Source: Rhodococcus sp. ARC_M6
GTDB taxonomy: Bacteria; Actinomycetota; Actinomycetes; Mycobacteriales; Mycobacteriaceae
NCBI RefSeq assembly: GCF_022810305.1
Contig: NZ_JALGQH010000002.1
Span: 1-64,000 of the forward strand
Direction of reading: 5' to 3'
Length of the DNA: 64,000 nt
Of this stretch, positions 18,249-29,599 are shown in pieces (position 1 is the stretch's first letter; every line of letters starts with the position of its first letter). Below the pieces are notes generated by a model, which saw only the letters and a list, made by a program, of their open reading frames with translations, ran no database searches and was not told the DNA's origin. Both the position numbers and the translations under genes were made by a program.

Positions 18249-20422
18249 TCGGCACTCTGCCCTGTCGTCGGCCTGGATGATTCGCTCGACGCAGAATCCG
18301 GTACGTGCCGGACCGACTGATCCGACATTACGAACTCTACGGCCTGTTTATCATCCCCTACCGAGCCGGACTGTGCGACGGCTTCAGAGTCTGCCGGTGT
18401 GGAATCGGGGGTCGTGGAATCGGAACCCAATGCGCCCCGGACCGCGCGTGCGGTGGTCGCGCCGATGCCGGGGACCTCCATGATCTCCTCGACTGTGGCC
18501 GTCTTCAGATTCGCGACGGATCCGAAATGTGTCACCAGGGCCGTACGCCGTGTCTCCCCCAGCCCCTTCACAGCGTCGAGCACCGACGCCGTCATCCGCC
18601 GTGAACGCTTACTCCGGTGGAAAGTGATGGCAAAGCGGTGCGCTTCGTCGCGGATCCGCTGCAGCAAGTACAGCGATTCACTGGTGCGCGGCAAGATCAC
18701 CGGATCTTCCTCGCCCGGTACCCAGACTTCTTCGAGCCGCTTGGCCAGGCCGACAACTGCGACGTCGGTGACTCCGAGTTCGTCGAGGACCGCCGACGCT
18801 GCGTTCACCTGAGGTGAGCCGCCGTCAACGACAAAAAGGTTGGGCGGATAGGCGAAGCGCCGTGGCCGGCCTGTTTGTGGGTCGAGTGCCGCTTCGGGCG
18901 CAAAATCGCCGCCGTCAGCATCCATACCGGCGGCGGAGTTCGCCAGAATCCCCAGGTCGCGGTTGTGCCGCAGGAAGCGGCGACGCGTGATCTCGGCGAT
19001 GCTGGCGACGTCGTCGGAATGTCCGTCGCCGGCAGCCTCACGGATCGCATAGTGCCGGTAGTCGGATTTGCGCGGCAGGCCGTCTTCGAAGACGACGAGC
19101 GACGCGACCACGTCCGTTCCCTGTACGTGGCTGATGTCGACACACTCGATGCGCAGGGGCGCGGAATCCAGATCGAGGGCTTCCTGGATTCCCTGCAACG
19201 CTGCCGACCGGGATGTGAAGTCGCCCGCACGCTTGAGTTTATGTTGCGCCAGAGCCTCTTTCGCGTTGCGCTGGACGGTCTCGGCAAGATCCTTCTTGTC
19301 GCCGCGCTGGGGAACCCGCAATTGCACTTGCGAACCCCGGAGTCCACTGAGCCACGTCTGGAGCTCGGCGGCGTTGGGCGGAAGAACCGGGACGAGTACC
19401 TCTTTCGGTACCGCACTGAGCCGGACCTCGGGATCAGAACCTGGTTCGAGTGCTGCCTGCTCGCCGTAGAACTGGGTCAGGAACTGCTCGACCAGGATCG
19501 GGAGGTCGGACTCGGCATCGAGAGCCGCCCAGTCGATAGCGTCGCCGGCCTTCTCCACGACCCAGCCGCGTTGACCGCGCACACGTCCGCCGCGCACATG
19601 GAACACCTGAACAGCAGCCTCGAGGTCGTCGGTCGCAAACGCGACCAGGTCGGCGTCGGTTCCGTCGCCGAGCACCACAGCCTGCTTCTCGAGCGCCTTA
19701 CGCAAGGCCCCGATGTCGTCACGCAAGCGAGCTGCAGTCTCGAAATCGAGTTCCTCGGATGCCTGCTGCATCTTCTTCTCGAGGTCTCGGACCAACTTGT
19801 CGGTGCGGCCGGCCAAGAAATCGCAGAAGTCCTCGACGATCTGACGGTGTTCCTCGGGACTGACCCGTCCGACGCACGGCGCCGAGCATTTGTCGATATA
19901 TCCGAGCAAGCAGGGGCGGCCGATCTGGCTGTGGCGCTTGAACACTCCGGTGGAACATGTCCGGGCCGGAAAGACGCGTAGCAGCAGGTCGAGTGTTTCC
20001 CGGATCGCCCAGGCATGTGAATACGGGCCGAAATACCGGACACCTTTGCGCCGCGGACCGCGGTAGACGAACAACCGCGGGAACTCTTCATTGAGCGTGA
20101 CGGCCAGAACCGGATACGTTTTGTCGTCCCGATAGCGGACGTTGAACCGCGGATCGAATTCCTTGATCCAGTTGTATTCGAGTTGCAGCGCTTCGACTTC
20201 GGTACTGACAACCGTCCACTCGACGCTGCCGGCGGTGGTCACCATCTGCCGGGTCCGAGGATGAAGTGTGGTGACGTCCGCGAAGTACGAGTTCAGACGC
20301 GAACGGAGACTCTTGGCCTTGCCCACATAGATGACCCGACCATGCGGATCACGAAATTTGTACACTCCAGGCGCCGCCGGAATAGTTCCGGTAGCGGGGC
20401 GGTAAGTCGAAGGATCCGGCAC
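18245..20422 (-). CDS. uvrC: Excinuclease ABC subunit C
   Basis: A 725-residue nucleotide excision repair nuclease. N-terminal GIY-YIG domain ([20 protein letters not shown], Arg and Glu further on) makes the 3' cut; a central UVR motif ([20 protein letters not shown]) binds UvrB; the RNase H-like domain ([20 protein letters not shown]) makes the 5' cut; and tandem HhH motifs ([18 protein letters not shown]) bind DNA. About 60 extra residues rich in Ser/Thr/Asp follow the HhH region, longer than in most homologues and probably disordered. First gene of the uvrC-rapZ-yvcK-whiA operon. Confidence 0.97.
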   Translation of the reverse strand: MPDPSTYRPATGTIPAAPGVYKFRDPHGRVIYVGKAKSLRSRLNSYFADVTTLHPRTRQMVTTAGSVEWTVVSTEVEALQLEYNWIKEFDPRFNVRYRDDKTYPVLAVTLNEEFPRLFVYRGPRRKGVRYFGPYSHAWAIRETLDLLLRVFPARTCSTGVFKRHSQIGRPCLLGYIDKCSAPCVGRVSPEEHRQIVEDFCDFLAGRTDKLVRDLEKKMQQASEELDFETAARLRDDIGALRKALEKQAVVLGDGTDADLVAFATDDLEAAVQVFHVRGGRVRGQRGWVVEKAGDAIDWAALDAESDLPILVEQFLTQFYGEQAALEPGSDPEVRLSAVPKEVLVPVLPPNAAELQTWLSGLRGSQVQLRVPQRGDKKDLAETVQRNAKEALAQHKLKRAGDFTSRSAALQGIQEALDLDSAPLRIECVDISHVQGTDVVASLVVFEDGLPRKSDYRHYAIREAAGDGHSDDVASIAEITRRRFLRHNRDLGILANSAAGMDADGGDFAPEAALDPQTGRPRRFAYPPNLFVVDGGSPQVNAASAVLDELGVTDVAVVGLAKRLEEVWVPGEEDPVILPRTSESLYLLQRIRDEAHRFAITFHRSKRSRRMTASVLDAVKGLGETRRTALVTHFGSVANLKTATVEEIMEVPGIGATTARAVRGALGSDSTTPDSTPADSEAVAQSGSVGDDKQAVEFVMSDQSVRHVPDSASSESSRPTTGQSAE

Positions 20423-20498
20423 AGTTCCACGTTAGCCGTCGCCACCGACCGATTCGGAAACCGCACTGCTGTGCGCCCCGAATCGGCCGTGGCGTACG

Positions 20499-22719
<2,221 letters not shown>

Positions 22720-22830
22720 GTGCTCGCACTCCAAAGTCTTGACTTTTCACATCATCGAATACAACGAGTGCACCCGAGCGGGTGCACCCCAACCCTACGA
22801 CCAATCGGACGGGTCCGATCAGGGGAGGTC

Positions 22831-23439
22831 CTACCGACCGGCGGCGTGCAACCGCTCGACGTACTTCGCGATCACGTCGACCTCGAGATTGACCGGTGTA
22901 CCGACCGTCGCAGTGCCCAGCGTCGTCAACTCCAAAGTGGTCGGAATCAGCGAGATTTCGAAGTACTCGAAACCACGGTCGCCGCCCAACGCCGACACGG
23001 TGAGCGATACACCGTCGACCGTGATCGAACCCTTCTCCACGACATAGCGCGAGAGGGAGTCGGGCAACGAGATCCGCACGATCTCCCAGTTCTCGGACGG
23101 CGAACGCGAAATGACGTGACCCGTGCCGTCGACGTGGCCCTGCACGAGGTGCCCGCCGAGTCGACTGTTCAATGCTGCCGCGCGTTCGAGATTGACGCGA
23201 CTGCCGACGCTCAGCTTCGACAGACTCGAGCGGTTCAACGTCTCTTGCATCACGTCGGCAGTGAAGGAACCGTCCGCCAGGACGTCCACGACAGTGAGGC
23301 ACACACCGTTGACTGCGATCGAATCACCGTGACCCGCATCGGAAGTCACCAATGGTCCACGCACCGTGAAGCGTGCGGAATCCACCAAGTCTTCCTTTGC
23401 GACAACTTCGCCGAGTTCTTCCACAATTCCTGTGAACAC
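22831..23439 (-). CDS. ribE: Riboflavin synthase, alpha chain
   Basis: A 202-residue enzyme that dismutates two lumazine molecules to riboflavin. It shows the internal duplication of the family: MFTGIVEELGEV at the start, GDSIAVNGVCLTVVD in repeat one and KGSITVDGVSLTVSALG in repeat two, with GHLVQGHVDGTG between. The start is the invariant MFTGI. It is 6 nt after ribD. Named ribC in mycobacteria. Confidence 0.97.
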   Translation of the reverse strand: MFTGIVEELGEVVAKEDLVDSARFTVRGPLVTSDAGHGDSIAVNGVCLTVVDVLADGSFTADVMQETLNRSSLSKLSVGSRVNLERAAALNSRLGGHLVQGHVDGTGHVISRSPSENWEIVRISLPDSLSRYVVEKGSITVDGVSLTVSALGGDRGFEYFEISLIPTTLELTTLGTATVGTPVNLEVDVIAKYVERLHAAGR

Positions 23440-23445
23440 GCTTTT

Positions 23446-24498
23446 CTACTCCTCGTTCCCCGGAGCAGAACTCTCCGGAACCAGACTCAACAAAATATCG
23501 GGACCGATCGTTACCGCGGACTCCAGACGGAACCGACGCGCGTCGGCAATGGTGTGTACTCCGGCGTCGACCAGTGCCGAAGCGCCGGCGCCCAGCAGGA
23601 TCGGTGCGATGTACGCCTCGATGACGTCGACGTACCCGGCAGCGAGGAACGCGCCGGCCAGCCGCGGGCCACCTTCGAGCAATACGTCTGTGTACTCGCC
23701 GAGCGCTTCGACAACCTCGTCGATGTTGTCGGTGTTCAGCAACAGGGTGGGCGCAGCCTCGTCGAGAACGGCTGCTGTCGAAGGGATTTCACGCTTCCCG
23801 ACTACCACTCGCACGGGCTGATGCGCAGCCAGCTCTCCGTTCGGTTGACGCGCCGTCAACCATGGATCGTCCGCAAGAACTGTGCCGGTTCCGACGATTA
23901 TGGCATCGATCTGGGCGCGCTGCGCATGCACCCGGGCGCGTGCCGCCGGACCGGTGATCCACTGACTGGTCCCATCCTCGGCGGCGCTGCGACCGTCGAG
24001 ACTGGCCGCGTACTTCCAGGTGATGTGCGGACGCCCGGTGCGCTGTTTGTGCAGCCACGCCCGCAGCGGGCCGGCTTCGGCCTCGGCCTCGCGCAATCCT
24101 GAGGTGACGGAGACTCCGGCACGCATGAGCGTCGCCGCTCCCCCGGAAGCCTCAGGATTGGGATCGCCGACGGCATAGACCACAGCTGAGATACCGGCGT
24201 CGATCAACGCCTGCGAGCAGGGCCCGGTCCGCCCCTGATGGTTGCAAGGTTCGAGGGTGACAACGGCGGTACCACCGCGCGCGGCAGTACCGGCTTCGGT
24301 CAAAGCCACGATTTCGGCATGCGGACCGCCGGGCGGCTGCGTCATCCCGACGCCCGCAATGGTCCCGTCGGCCGCCAGGATCACGGCACCTACCGGCGGA
24401 TTGGGACTGGTGAAACCGCGTGCGGAATCTGCTGCGGCCAGAGCGATCTGCATCGCGGCGTCGAGGTCAGCACTCGACGCCTGCGCGCCTTTTGCCAT
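23446..24498 (-). CDS. ribD: Bifunctional riboflavin deaminase/reductase
   Basis: A 350-residue two-domain enzyme for steps two and three of riboflavin synthesis. The N-terminal cytidine-deaminase fold has the zinc motif GGPHAEIVAL and TLEPCNHQGRTGPC. The C-terminal RibD_C reductase has WKYAASLDGRSA and the NADPH-binding LLEGGPRLAGAFLAA. It starts 4 nt after rpe ends, and ribE follows. I saw no FMN riboswitch-like leader upstream, but the gene is internal to the run, where none would be expected. Confidence 0.97.
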   Translation of the reverse strand: MAKGAQASSADLDAAMQIALAAADSARGFTSPNPPVGAVILAADGTIAGVGMTQPPGGPHAEIVALTEAGTAARGGTAVVTLEPCNHQGRTGPCSQALIDAGISAVVYAVGDPNPEASGGAATLMRAGVSVTSGLREAEAEAGPLRAWLHKQRTGRPHITWKYAASLDGRSAAEDGTSQWITGPAARARVHAQRAQIDAIIVGTGTVLADDPWLTARQPNGELAAHQPVRVVVGKREIPSTAAVLDEAAPTLLLNTDNIDEVVEALGEYTDVLLEGGPRLAGAFLAAGYVDVIEAYIAPILLGAGASALVDAGVHTIADARRFRLESAVTIGPDILLSLVPESSAPGNEE

Positions 24499-24502
24499 GT
24501 TC

Positions 24503-25183
24503 TCAGACCGACAGGGTCAGGTGGTGCGACGCCAAAGCTGCCTGCGCGCGGAGCTTGCGCACAGCTTCCCCCGGATCGCTGGCGCCATACACAGCGGAAC
24601 CGGCGACGAAGCAGTCGATACCCGCCTCGGCTGCCTGCTCAATTGTCGACGCATTGATGCCACCGTCGATCTCGACGAGCAACTTGAGCTCACCGGAATC
24701 GACAAGCTTGCGGATTGTCCGCGCCTTGTCGAGTACCTGCGGCATGAAGGACTGACCGCCGAAACCGGGCTCGACGCTCATGATCAGGAGTGTGTCGAAG
24801 TCCTTGAGGATTTCGAGGTACGGCTCAATCGGGGTACCGGGCTTGATGCTCAATCCGGCCTTGGCGCCGGCGGCGCGGATATCGCGAGCGACCGAACGCG
24901 GATCGTCGGTAGCTTCGGCGTGGAACGTGACGTTGTACGCGCCGGCCTCGGCGTACGGCGGCGCCCAGCGCTCCGGGTTGTCGATCATGAGGTGGCAGTC
25001 GAGCGGAATATCCGTCGCCTTGAGCAGGCTCTCGACGACGGGGAGGCCCAGCGTCAGGTTCGGAACAAAGTGCGCGTCCATCACGTCGACGTGAAGCCAG
25101 TCGGAGCCGGCAACAGCGGCCGCTTCATCGGCTAGGCGAGCAAAGTCTGCGGACAGAATGGACGGTGCGATCATCGGGGAAGC
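24503..25183 (-). CDS. rpe: Ribulose-phosphate 3-epimerase
   Basis: A 226-residue TIM-barrel epimerase that links ribulose 5-phosphate and xylulose 5-phosphate in the pentose phosphate pathway. Motifs: [33 protein letters not shown] (catalytic Asp and metal His), [20 protein letters not shown] and EIDGGIN (second catalytic Asp). The start is taken at GTG 25183 ([11 protein letters not shown]), by comparison with mycobacterial Rpe; ATG 25171 is possible and no strong ribosome binding site decides it. It leads into ribD, so pentose supply and riboflavin genes may be co-transcribed. Confidence 0.95.
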   Translation of the reverse strand, partial: ASPMIAPSILSADFARLADEAAAVAGSDWLHVDVMDAHFVPNLTLGLPVVESLLKATDIPLDCHLMIDNPERWAPPYAEAGAYNVTFHAEATDDPRSVARDIRAAGAKAGLSIKPGTPIEPYLEILKDFDTLLIMSVEPGFGGQSFMPQVLDKARTIRKLVDSGELKLLVEIDGGINASTIEQAAEAGIDCFVAGSAVYGASDPGEAVRKLRAQAALASHHLTLSV

Positions 25184-25249
25184 CACGTGCCCGAGTTTAG
25201 CGGTGACGCCACTCCCCCTGTGCACGCACGTCGGCGGCGGAGACGACTG

Positions 25250-25597
25250 TCAGTGATTGACTGCTGCGCGGAGCTTACGGACCTTGCTCGGGGCCTTGAT
25301 TCGCCACGCGTCCTCGAGCATCTCGGACAGCTGAATCTCGTCGATCAGTTCGAGATGAACGAGGATCGAACCGTGGCCGTGATAGTGGTCGGTGGTGAAA
25401 AACGGTGCTTGACCACTGGCGAGTAACGCCTCTTTTTCGTCCAGACCACACATCACTACCAATGCGCCTTCGGCTTCGGCGCGCAGACGCACAAACGTCT
25501 TGCCTGCCACCTTGAGTGCTGGAGTGTTGTACGAGGTCGATTCCTCCACCGAAGGAAGTTTCGACCCGAGCACAACAACCTGTTCCCACGTAACCAT
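25250..25597 (-). CDS. MmcQ/YjbR family protein
   Basis: A 115-residue alpha/beta protein of the MmcQ/YjbR (DUF419) superfamily: it opens VTWEQVVVLGSKLPSVEESTSY (read in parts), then LKVAGKTFVRL and FFTTDHYHGHGSILVHL, with a C-terminal LEDAWRIKAPSKVRKL. The fold resembles CyaY and double-wing DNA-binding domains; some members are annotated as DNA-binding, but evidence is thin. ATG 25597 is preceded by AGGG about 8 nt upstream. It is monocistronic, between the rsmB terminator and rpe. Confidence 0.85.
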   Translation of the reverse strand: MVTWEQVVVLGSKLPSVEESTSYNTPALKVAGKTFVRLRAEAEGALVVMCGLDEKEALLASGQAPFFTTDHYHGHGSILVHLELIDEIQLSEMLEDAWRIKAPSKVRKLRAAVNH

Positions 25598-25636
25598 GGA
25601 GGGAACCCTACGACTCTTGTGCCGGGAAGCAAACCC

Positions 25637-25680
25637 CTGTGCGCCTTTATTAACCGCCGGCGGCTGATAAAGGCGCACAG
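25637..25680. terminator. Terminator between the YjbR gene and rsmB
   Basis: CTGTGCGCCTTTAT (25637-25650) pairs perfectly with ATAAAGGCGCACAG (25667-25680), giving a 14-bp stem; the loop itself contains CCGCCGGCGG. It lies 5 nt past the rsmB stop (25685) on the minus strand, so it probably ends the fmt-rsmB transcript before the yjbR promoter. Confidence 0.8.
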
Positions 25681-25684
25681 CGAG

Positions 25685-27127
25685 CTAGGCCAGCGGCTTG
25701 CGCAACGCCGCCATGAACATCGCATCCGTACCGTGGCGGTGCGGCCACAGCTGAACGGAATTGCCGTCGCCGACGTTCGGAACTCCGGGAACCAATTCCT
25801 TGGTGTCGAGTTCGACAACGCCGTGACGTCGTACGGCATCAGCGACCACTGCGAGGGTCTCCGTCAGGTGCGGCGAGCAGGTGGAGTACAGGACCACGCC
25901 GCCGGGACGAACCAATTCGATTGCTGCTGCGAGCAATTCGCGCTGCAGCTTCGCCAGCGGAGCCACGTCCGACGGCTGACGACGCCACCGAGATTCCGGG
26001 CGACGACGCAGTGCGCCCAGGCCAGTGCAGGGTGCGTCGACGAGAATGCGGTCGTATCCGGGCTCGAGTCCCGATTCGCGGCCGTCGGCAACGTGCACGT
26101 CGACGGGAAGCTCACGGGTGGTCTTGCGGATCAGCTCAGCGCGATGCGGAACCGGTTCAACGGCGTCGAGGCGTCCGCCTTCGATACCGGCAAGGGCGCC
26201 GAGGAGTGCGGCCTTACCGCCGGGGCCGGCACAGAGGTCGAGCCAGCGGCCGGCGTCGTCACCTTCGAGCGGGGCGAGCGTGAGAGCGCGGGCGACCAAC
26301 TGACTGCCTTCGTCCTGCACGCCGGCCAGCCCCTGACGGACTGCGTCGAGCTGTCCGGGGTCGCCCCCGTCGAGGTGGACGGCGTACGGCGAGTAGGCGC
26401 CGATCTCGCCGCCGGTGACCAGTGCGAGTTCTTCGGCCGAGATTTCACCGGGACGCGCAACGAGGTGCACAGCCGGACGAGCGTCGTCCGCGATCAGTAC
26501 GTCTTCGAGCTCGCCGGCGGCTGCGCCGAGCGAATCAGCGAAGACCTGCGCGATCCACATCGGGTGCGCGTGCTCGAAGGCGAGGTGCCCGATCGGGTCC
26601 TTCGGCGCCAGCAGTTCCACCCACTCGTCCTGCGTACGCTCGGACACGCGGCGCAGAACAGCATTGACGAATCCTGCTCGGCCCTGGCCTGATTCGGCCC
26701 GCGCGAGATCAACGGACGTCGCTACAGCGGCATGCGGGGCAACGCGGGTACGCAGCAATTGGTACGAGCCCAGACGAAGCACATCGAGGAGGTTGCCGTC
26801 GATTTCCTCGACGGGCCGCCCGGACGCATGCACGATCACGGCGTCGAGAAGGCCCTGAGCGCGGGCTGCGCCATAGGCCAATTCCGTGGCAAGGGCAGCG
26901 TCGCGCGAGTCCAGCTTGCGGTCACGCAAGAGGCCGGGCAGAACGAGGTTGGCGTAGGCGTCGCGCTCGCGAACTGCGCGCAGGACGTCGAGTGCTGCCA
27001 AACGCGGCTTGTCGAGACCAGCCGTCGGATCGGGCCGCTCCACCTGCTTGGGCTTGTTGTTCCGGGACCCGTTGCGCTTGCCGCCCGGGCCTTGCGTCTG
27101 CCGTGCTGGTCGTCGTGATTCGGTCAT
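25685..27127 (-). CDS. rsmB: 16S rRNA (cytosine-967-C5)-methyltransferase
   Basis: A 480-residue RsmB/Fmu enzyme. The N-terminal NusB-like RNA-binding domain spans about residues 40-170 ([21 protein letters not shown], read in parts). The C-terminal SAM-dependent methyltransferase has motif [37 protein letters not shown] and [11 protein letters not shown], carrying the two catalytic Cys. ATG 27127 overlaps the fmt stop by 4 nt; the frame stays open upstream but only as a shadow of fmt. The first 35 residues are basic and low in complexity. Confidence 0.95.
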   Translation of the reverse strand: MTESRRPARQTQGPGGKRNGSRNNKPKQVERPDPTAGLDKPRLAALDVLRAVRERDAYANLVLPGLLRDRKLDSRDAALATELAYGAARAQGLLDAVIVHASGRPVEEIDGNLLDVLRLGSYQLLRTRVAPHAAVATSVDLARAESGQGRAGFVNAVLRRVSERTQDEWVELLAPKDPIGHLAFEHAHPMWIAQVFADSLGAAAGELEDVLIADDARPAVHLVARPGEISAEELALVTGGEIGAYSPYAVHLDGGDPGQLDAVRQGLAGVQDEGSQLVARALTLAPLEGDDAGRWLDLCAGPGGKAALLGALAGIEGGRLDAVEPVPHRAELIRKTTRELPVDVHVADGRESGLEPGYDRILVDAPCTGLGALRRRPESRWRRQPSDVAPLAKLQRELLAAAIELVRPGGVVLYSTCSPHLTETLAVVADAVRRHGVVELDTKELVPGVPNVGDGNSVQLWPHRHGTDAMFMAALRKPLA

Positions 27128-28047
27128 GCTGCCTTTACCTCCGCGTCGAGTCGGGCACCGCGTGCCCAGTCCCCTGCCGACATCAATTTCTTGCCCGGGG
27201 GCTGTATCTGCCCGAGTCGTACCGCAGTCGTCGCGGTACCGATGTAAAGACCATCCTTGCGCACTGCGATCTCGCCGACGTCCAACACCTCGTCCGTTAC
27301 CGTGACAGGTCCGACTTTGACCCGGAGGTCGCCGATCATCGTCCAGGCACCGGGAGCCGGCGTGACAGCCCGAATATGGCGGTCCACCGTCAGGGCGGGA
27401 AAGTTCCAGCGCACGCGAGCCGCGTCGACAGTTACCTTCGGAGCGTAGGAAACGCCGTCGACGGATTGCGGAACCGCGTTGATCTCGCCGGCTTCGATAG
27501 CGTCCAGAACGGATTCGAGCAGGCCCGCTCCACCTTCGGCCAGACGCCCGAGCAGATCGCCCGCAGTGTCGGTGTCGCGGATACGTTCCGTCATCACTCC
27601 GTAGACCGGGCCGGTATCCATACCGGCTTCGAGGCGAAACGCGCTCGCGCCGGTCACTTCGTCGCCGGCACTGATCGCTGCCTGCACCGGCGCGGCGCCG
27701 CGCCAGGCGGGAAGCAATGAGAAGTGCAGGTTGACCCAGCCGAATTTCGGTATGTCGAGAATGCTCTGTGGCAGCAGGTTTCCGTACGCCACGACAGGTG
27801 CGCAATCCGGTTCGAAACTCTTGAGTTCAGCCGCAAATTCGGGGTCGGACGCCTTGGCCGGCGTCAAGACGGGGATTCCGTATTCGTCGGCAAGCAGTCC
27901 GATGGGTGAGCGGGTGACCTTGCGGCCACGACCGGCGACGGCGTCGGGACGCGTCACTACGGCAACAACCTCATGGTTGGCCGACTCGATGAGTCGACGC
28001 AGTGAGGGAACGGCAGGTTCCGGGGTTCCGGCGAAGACGACGCGCAT
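27124..28047 (-). CDS. fmt: Methionyl-tRNA formyltransferase
   Basis: A 307-residue enzyme that formylates initiator Met-tRNA using 10-formyl-THF. It starts [16 protein letters not shown], carries the formyl-binding motif [20 protein letters not shown] and DTGPVYG, and has the C-terminal OB-type tRNA-binding domain. First gene of fmt-rsmB, overlapping rsmB by 4 nt. Confidence 0.97.
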   Translation of the reverse strand: MRVVFAGTPEPAVPSLRRLIESANHEVVAVVTRPDAVAGRGRKVTRSPIGLLADEYGIPVLTPAKASDPEFAAELKSFEPDCAPVVAYGNLLPQSILDIPKFGWVNLHFSLLPAWRGAAPVQAAISAGDEVTGASAFRLEAGMDTGPVYGVMTERIRDTDTAGDLLGRLAEGGAGLLESVLDAIEAGEINAVPQSVDGVSYAPKVTVDAARVRWNFPALTVDRHIRAVTPAPGAWTMIGDLRVKVGPVTVTDEVLDVGEIAVRKDGLYIGTATTAVRLGQIQPPGKKLMSAGDWARGARLDAEVKAA

Positions 28048-28338
28048 GTCAGCCCTCCCGATTCTCAGGGCTGGTCAGACTGTGATCAGCCCGCTGGCCT
28101 ATCGAACGTGGTGGACTGCAACTCACGAAAGCGCTCCCGAATGTTTGTGTGGATGGAACTGTCAGTCTAAGGAGTGCTGCCACCGGTTTGTACCGCACGG
28201 CACATCGAACACAATTCTCAGCAAGTTCTTTGGTGAGAACGCTGCAGATTCACCCGTAGACGGTATTGACTGTCCCTGCCTCCACCACTTGGCGTCGAGA
28301 AGCAAGAAGCACATGCACCGACCACACGGAGGTACTTC

Positions 28339-28545
28339 ATGGCAGGCATCGACAGCAAGTTCGACAAGGCATATGCAGGTAAGTCCGTCGAAGATTTGGC
28401 CGATGCGCCAGCGGCAGCCTTGAACGGCGTAAGTGATTCGGATGCAGAGCATTTGAAGGCTGCATTCAATATCAAGACGGTCCGCGATCTGGGTACCAAC
28501 AAGTTTTTCCTGTGGGCGCAGGCTGCCGCCAAACTCGCTGAGTAG
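28339..28545 (+). CDS. Small helix-hairpin-helix-like protein
   Basis: A 68-residue acidic protein with a good ribosome binding site (GGAGG, 6 nt before ATG 28339). After a short lead (MAGIDSKFDKAYAGKSVEDL) comes DAPAAALNGVSDSDAEHLKA followed by AFNIKTVRDLGTNKFFLWAQ, the pattern of a single helix-hairpin-helix (PAAALNGVSxxDAxxLKxAFxI), like short HhH proteins seen in other actinomycetes. It could bind DNA or protein. It stands alone, with about 290 nt of featureless sequence upstream holding its promoter (TTGACTG near 28267 is a possible -35). Function unknown. Confidence 0.72.
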   Translation: MAGIDSKFDKAYAGKSVEDLADAPAAALNGVSDSDAEHLKAAFNIKTVRDLGTNKFFLWAQAAAKLAE

Positions 28546-28575
28546 TCGAGATTGACCGCAGTGGTCGAGCCGACC

Positions 28576-29535
28576 TCAGGAGTTTGAGTCGATGACCACC
28601 TGCAGAATATCCGCGCCGAGCGGTACGGCCGTGCAGGATACGTGCCGCTCGGCAGTCGGATCGAGTGACGTACGAATGATGTCGATCACGTACGGGTCGT
28701 AGGGCATCCGGAAGTGGCCGGTCAGGTTCTGGGGGCACACGTCCTGGAGGACGATGTTCTCCGCTCCGGGACCCCGTAAGGCGATGTTGCTGGACGGCTG
28801 AATCATCTCGTCGACCCGCGAACCGATGGTGGTGTAATGCACCCCCGGCACCGTGTCACCGCCGTCGTTGAGGCTGCGCAGCAGATCGGATCCCTCCATC
28901 TGTTCACTGACAGCGACGGAAAAGGTGTCCCGGACAAACTCGTCGGCGCCGGGGATCGCACGAACGATCGGCACGAGTCCGAACATCACGCCCCCATACG
29001 AGGGCGACGCCAGCCCGACCCACTGGTCGACGAACTCTGATCCACCGAGCTTGTTGATGTAGTACCGAGTCACGGTTGCGCCTTGCGAATACCCGACGAC
29101 GTCGACGCGATCAGCCCCGGTCGCTGATCGCACTTGATCAACGAATGCACTGAATTCACCGGCGCTAGAGACGATATCGCCGACGCCGTAGGTATCTTTT
29201 TCGGAATCTTTACCGTAGTTGAGCGCGAAGACGCAGTACCCGTCAGCCGCGAGTGCCGGTGCAACGGCCGCCCAATCGGTGTAGGCCTGAGTATCGGTTC
29301 CGTGCGCGAGAAGTACTGGCCGCGGATGCGCCGCACTGGGCTTGCAGTCGAAATTGTTGGACCCCGCCGGGGCCAAATCCGGATGTCCCTCGGCATATCC
29401 GGTGGCCGCGTGACGGGTAGTCTGCGGTGGCCCGACCACCGTCGGAGTGACGGCACCCGCGACACTGGGCACTGCCATCGCAATTGCAGCCGCCATCGAA
29501 AACACCAGTCCCGCGGACCTGGTCACAACCGTCAT
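28576..29535 (-). CDS. Secreted lipase, alpha/beta hydrolase
   Basis: A 319-residue exported hydrolase. The Sec signal peptide is residues 1-28 (SAGLVFSMAAAIAMAVPSVAGA). The mature part has the oxyanion segment PVLLAHGTDTQAYTDWAAV, the nucleophile elbow VDVVGYSQGATV (catalytic Ser), an acid around VPGVHYTTIGSRVDEM and a His in NLTGHFRMPYD. Cys in FDCKPS, YCVF, DVCPQ and VSCTA suggest two disulfides. It resembles class 2 triacylglycerol lipases of actinomycetes and would release fatty acids from extracellular esters. Convergent with the small HhH gene at 28339; 64 nt downstream of the MFS gene on the same strand. Confidence 0.9.
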   Translation of the reverse strand: MTVVTRSAGLVFSMAAAIAMAVPSVAGAVTPTVVGPPQTTRHAATGYAEGHPDLAPAGSNNFDCKPSAAHPRPVLLAHGTDTQAYTDWAAVAPALAADGYCVFALNYGKDSEKDTYGVGDIVSSAGEFSAFVDQVRSATGADRVDVVGYSQGATVTRYYINKLGGSEFVDQWVGLASPSYGGVMFGLVPIVRAIPGADEFVRDTFSVAVSEQMEGSDLLRSLNDGGDTVPGVHYTTIGSRVDEMIQPSSNIALRGPGAENIVLQDVCPQNLTGHFRMPYDPYVIDIIRTSLDPTAERHVSCTAVPLGADILQVVIDSNS

Positions 29536-29599
29536 AACTCGATACTCCCACCTTGAAAAGCACTGTGCAGAAACAGATCATAAGGTGCCAACCGACCGG

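Noticed and set aside
22720-22830. FMN riboswitch in the rib cluster
   Set aside because: The 111-nt gap between ribE and ribBA and the region before ribD show none of the conserved RFN blocks I could recognise.
25685-27805. A 706-residue version of RsmB starting inside fmt
   Set aside because: The first 226 residues are the shadow of fmt in another frame; the ATGA overlap at 27124-27127 gives a normal RsmB start.
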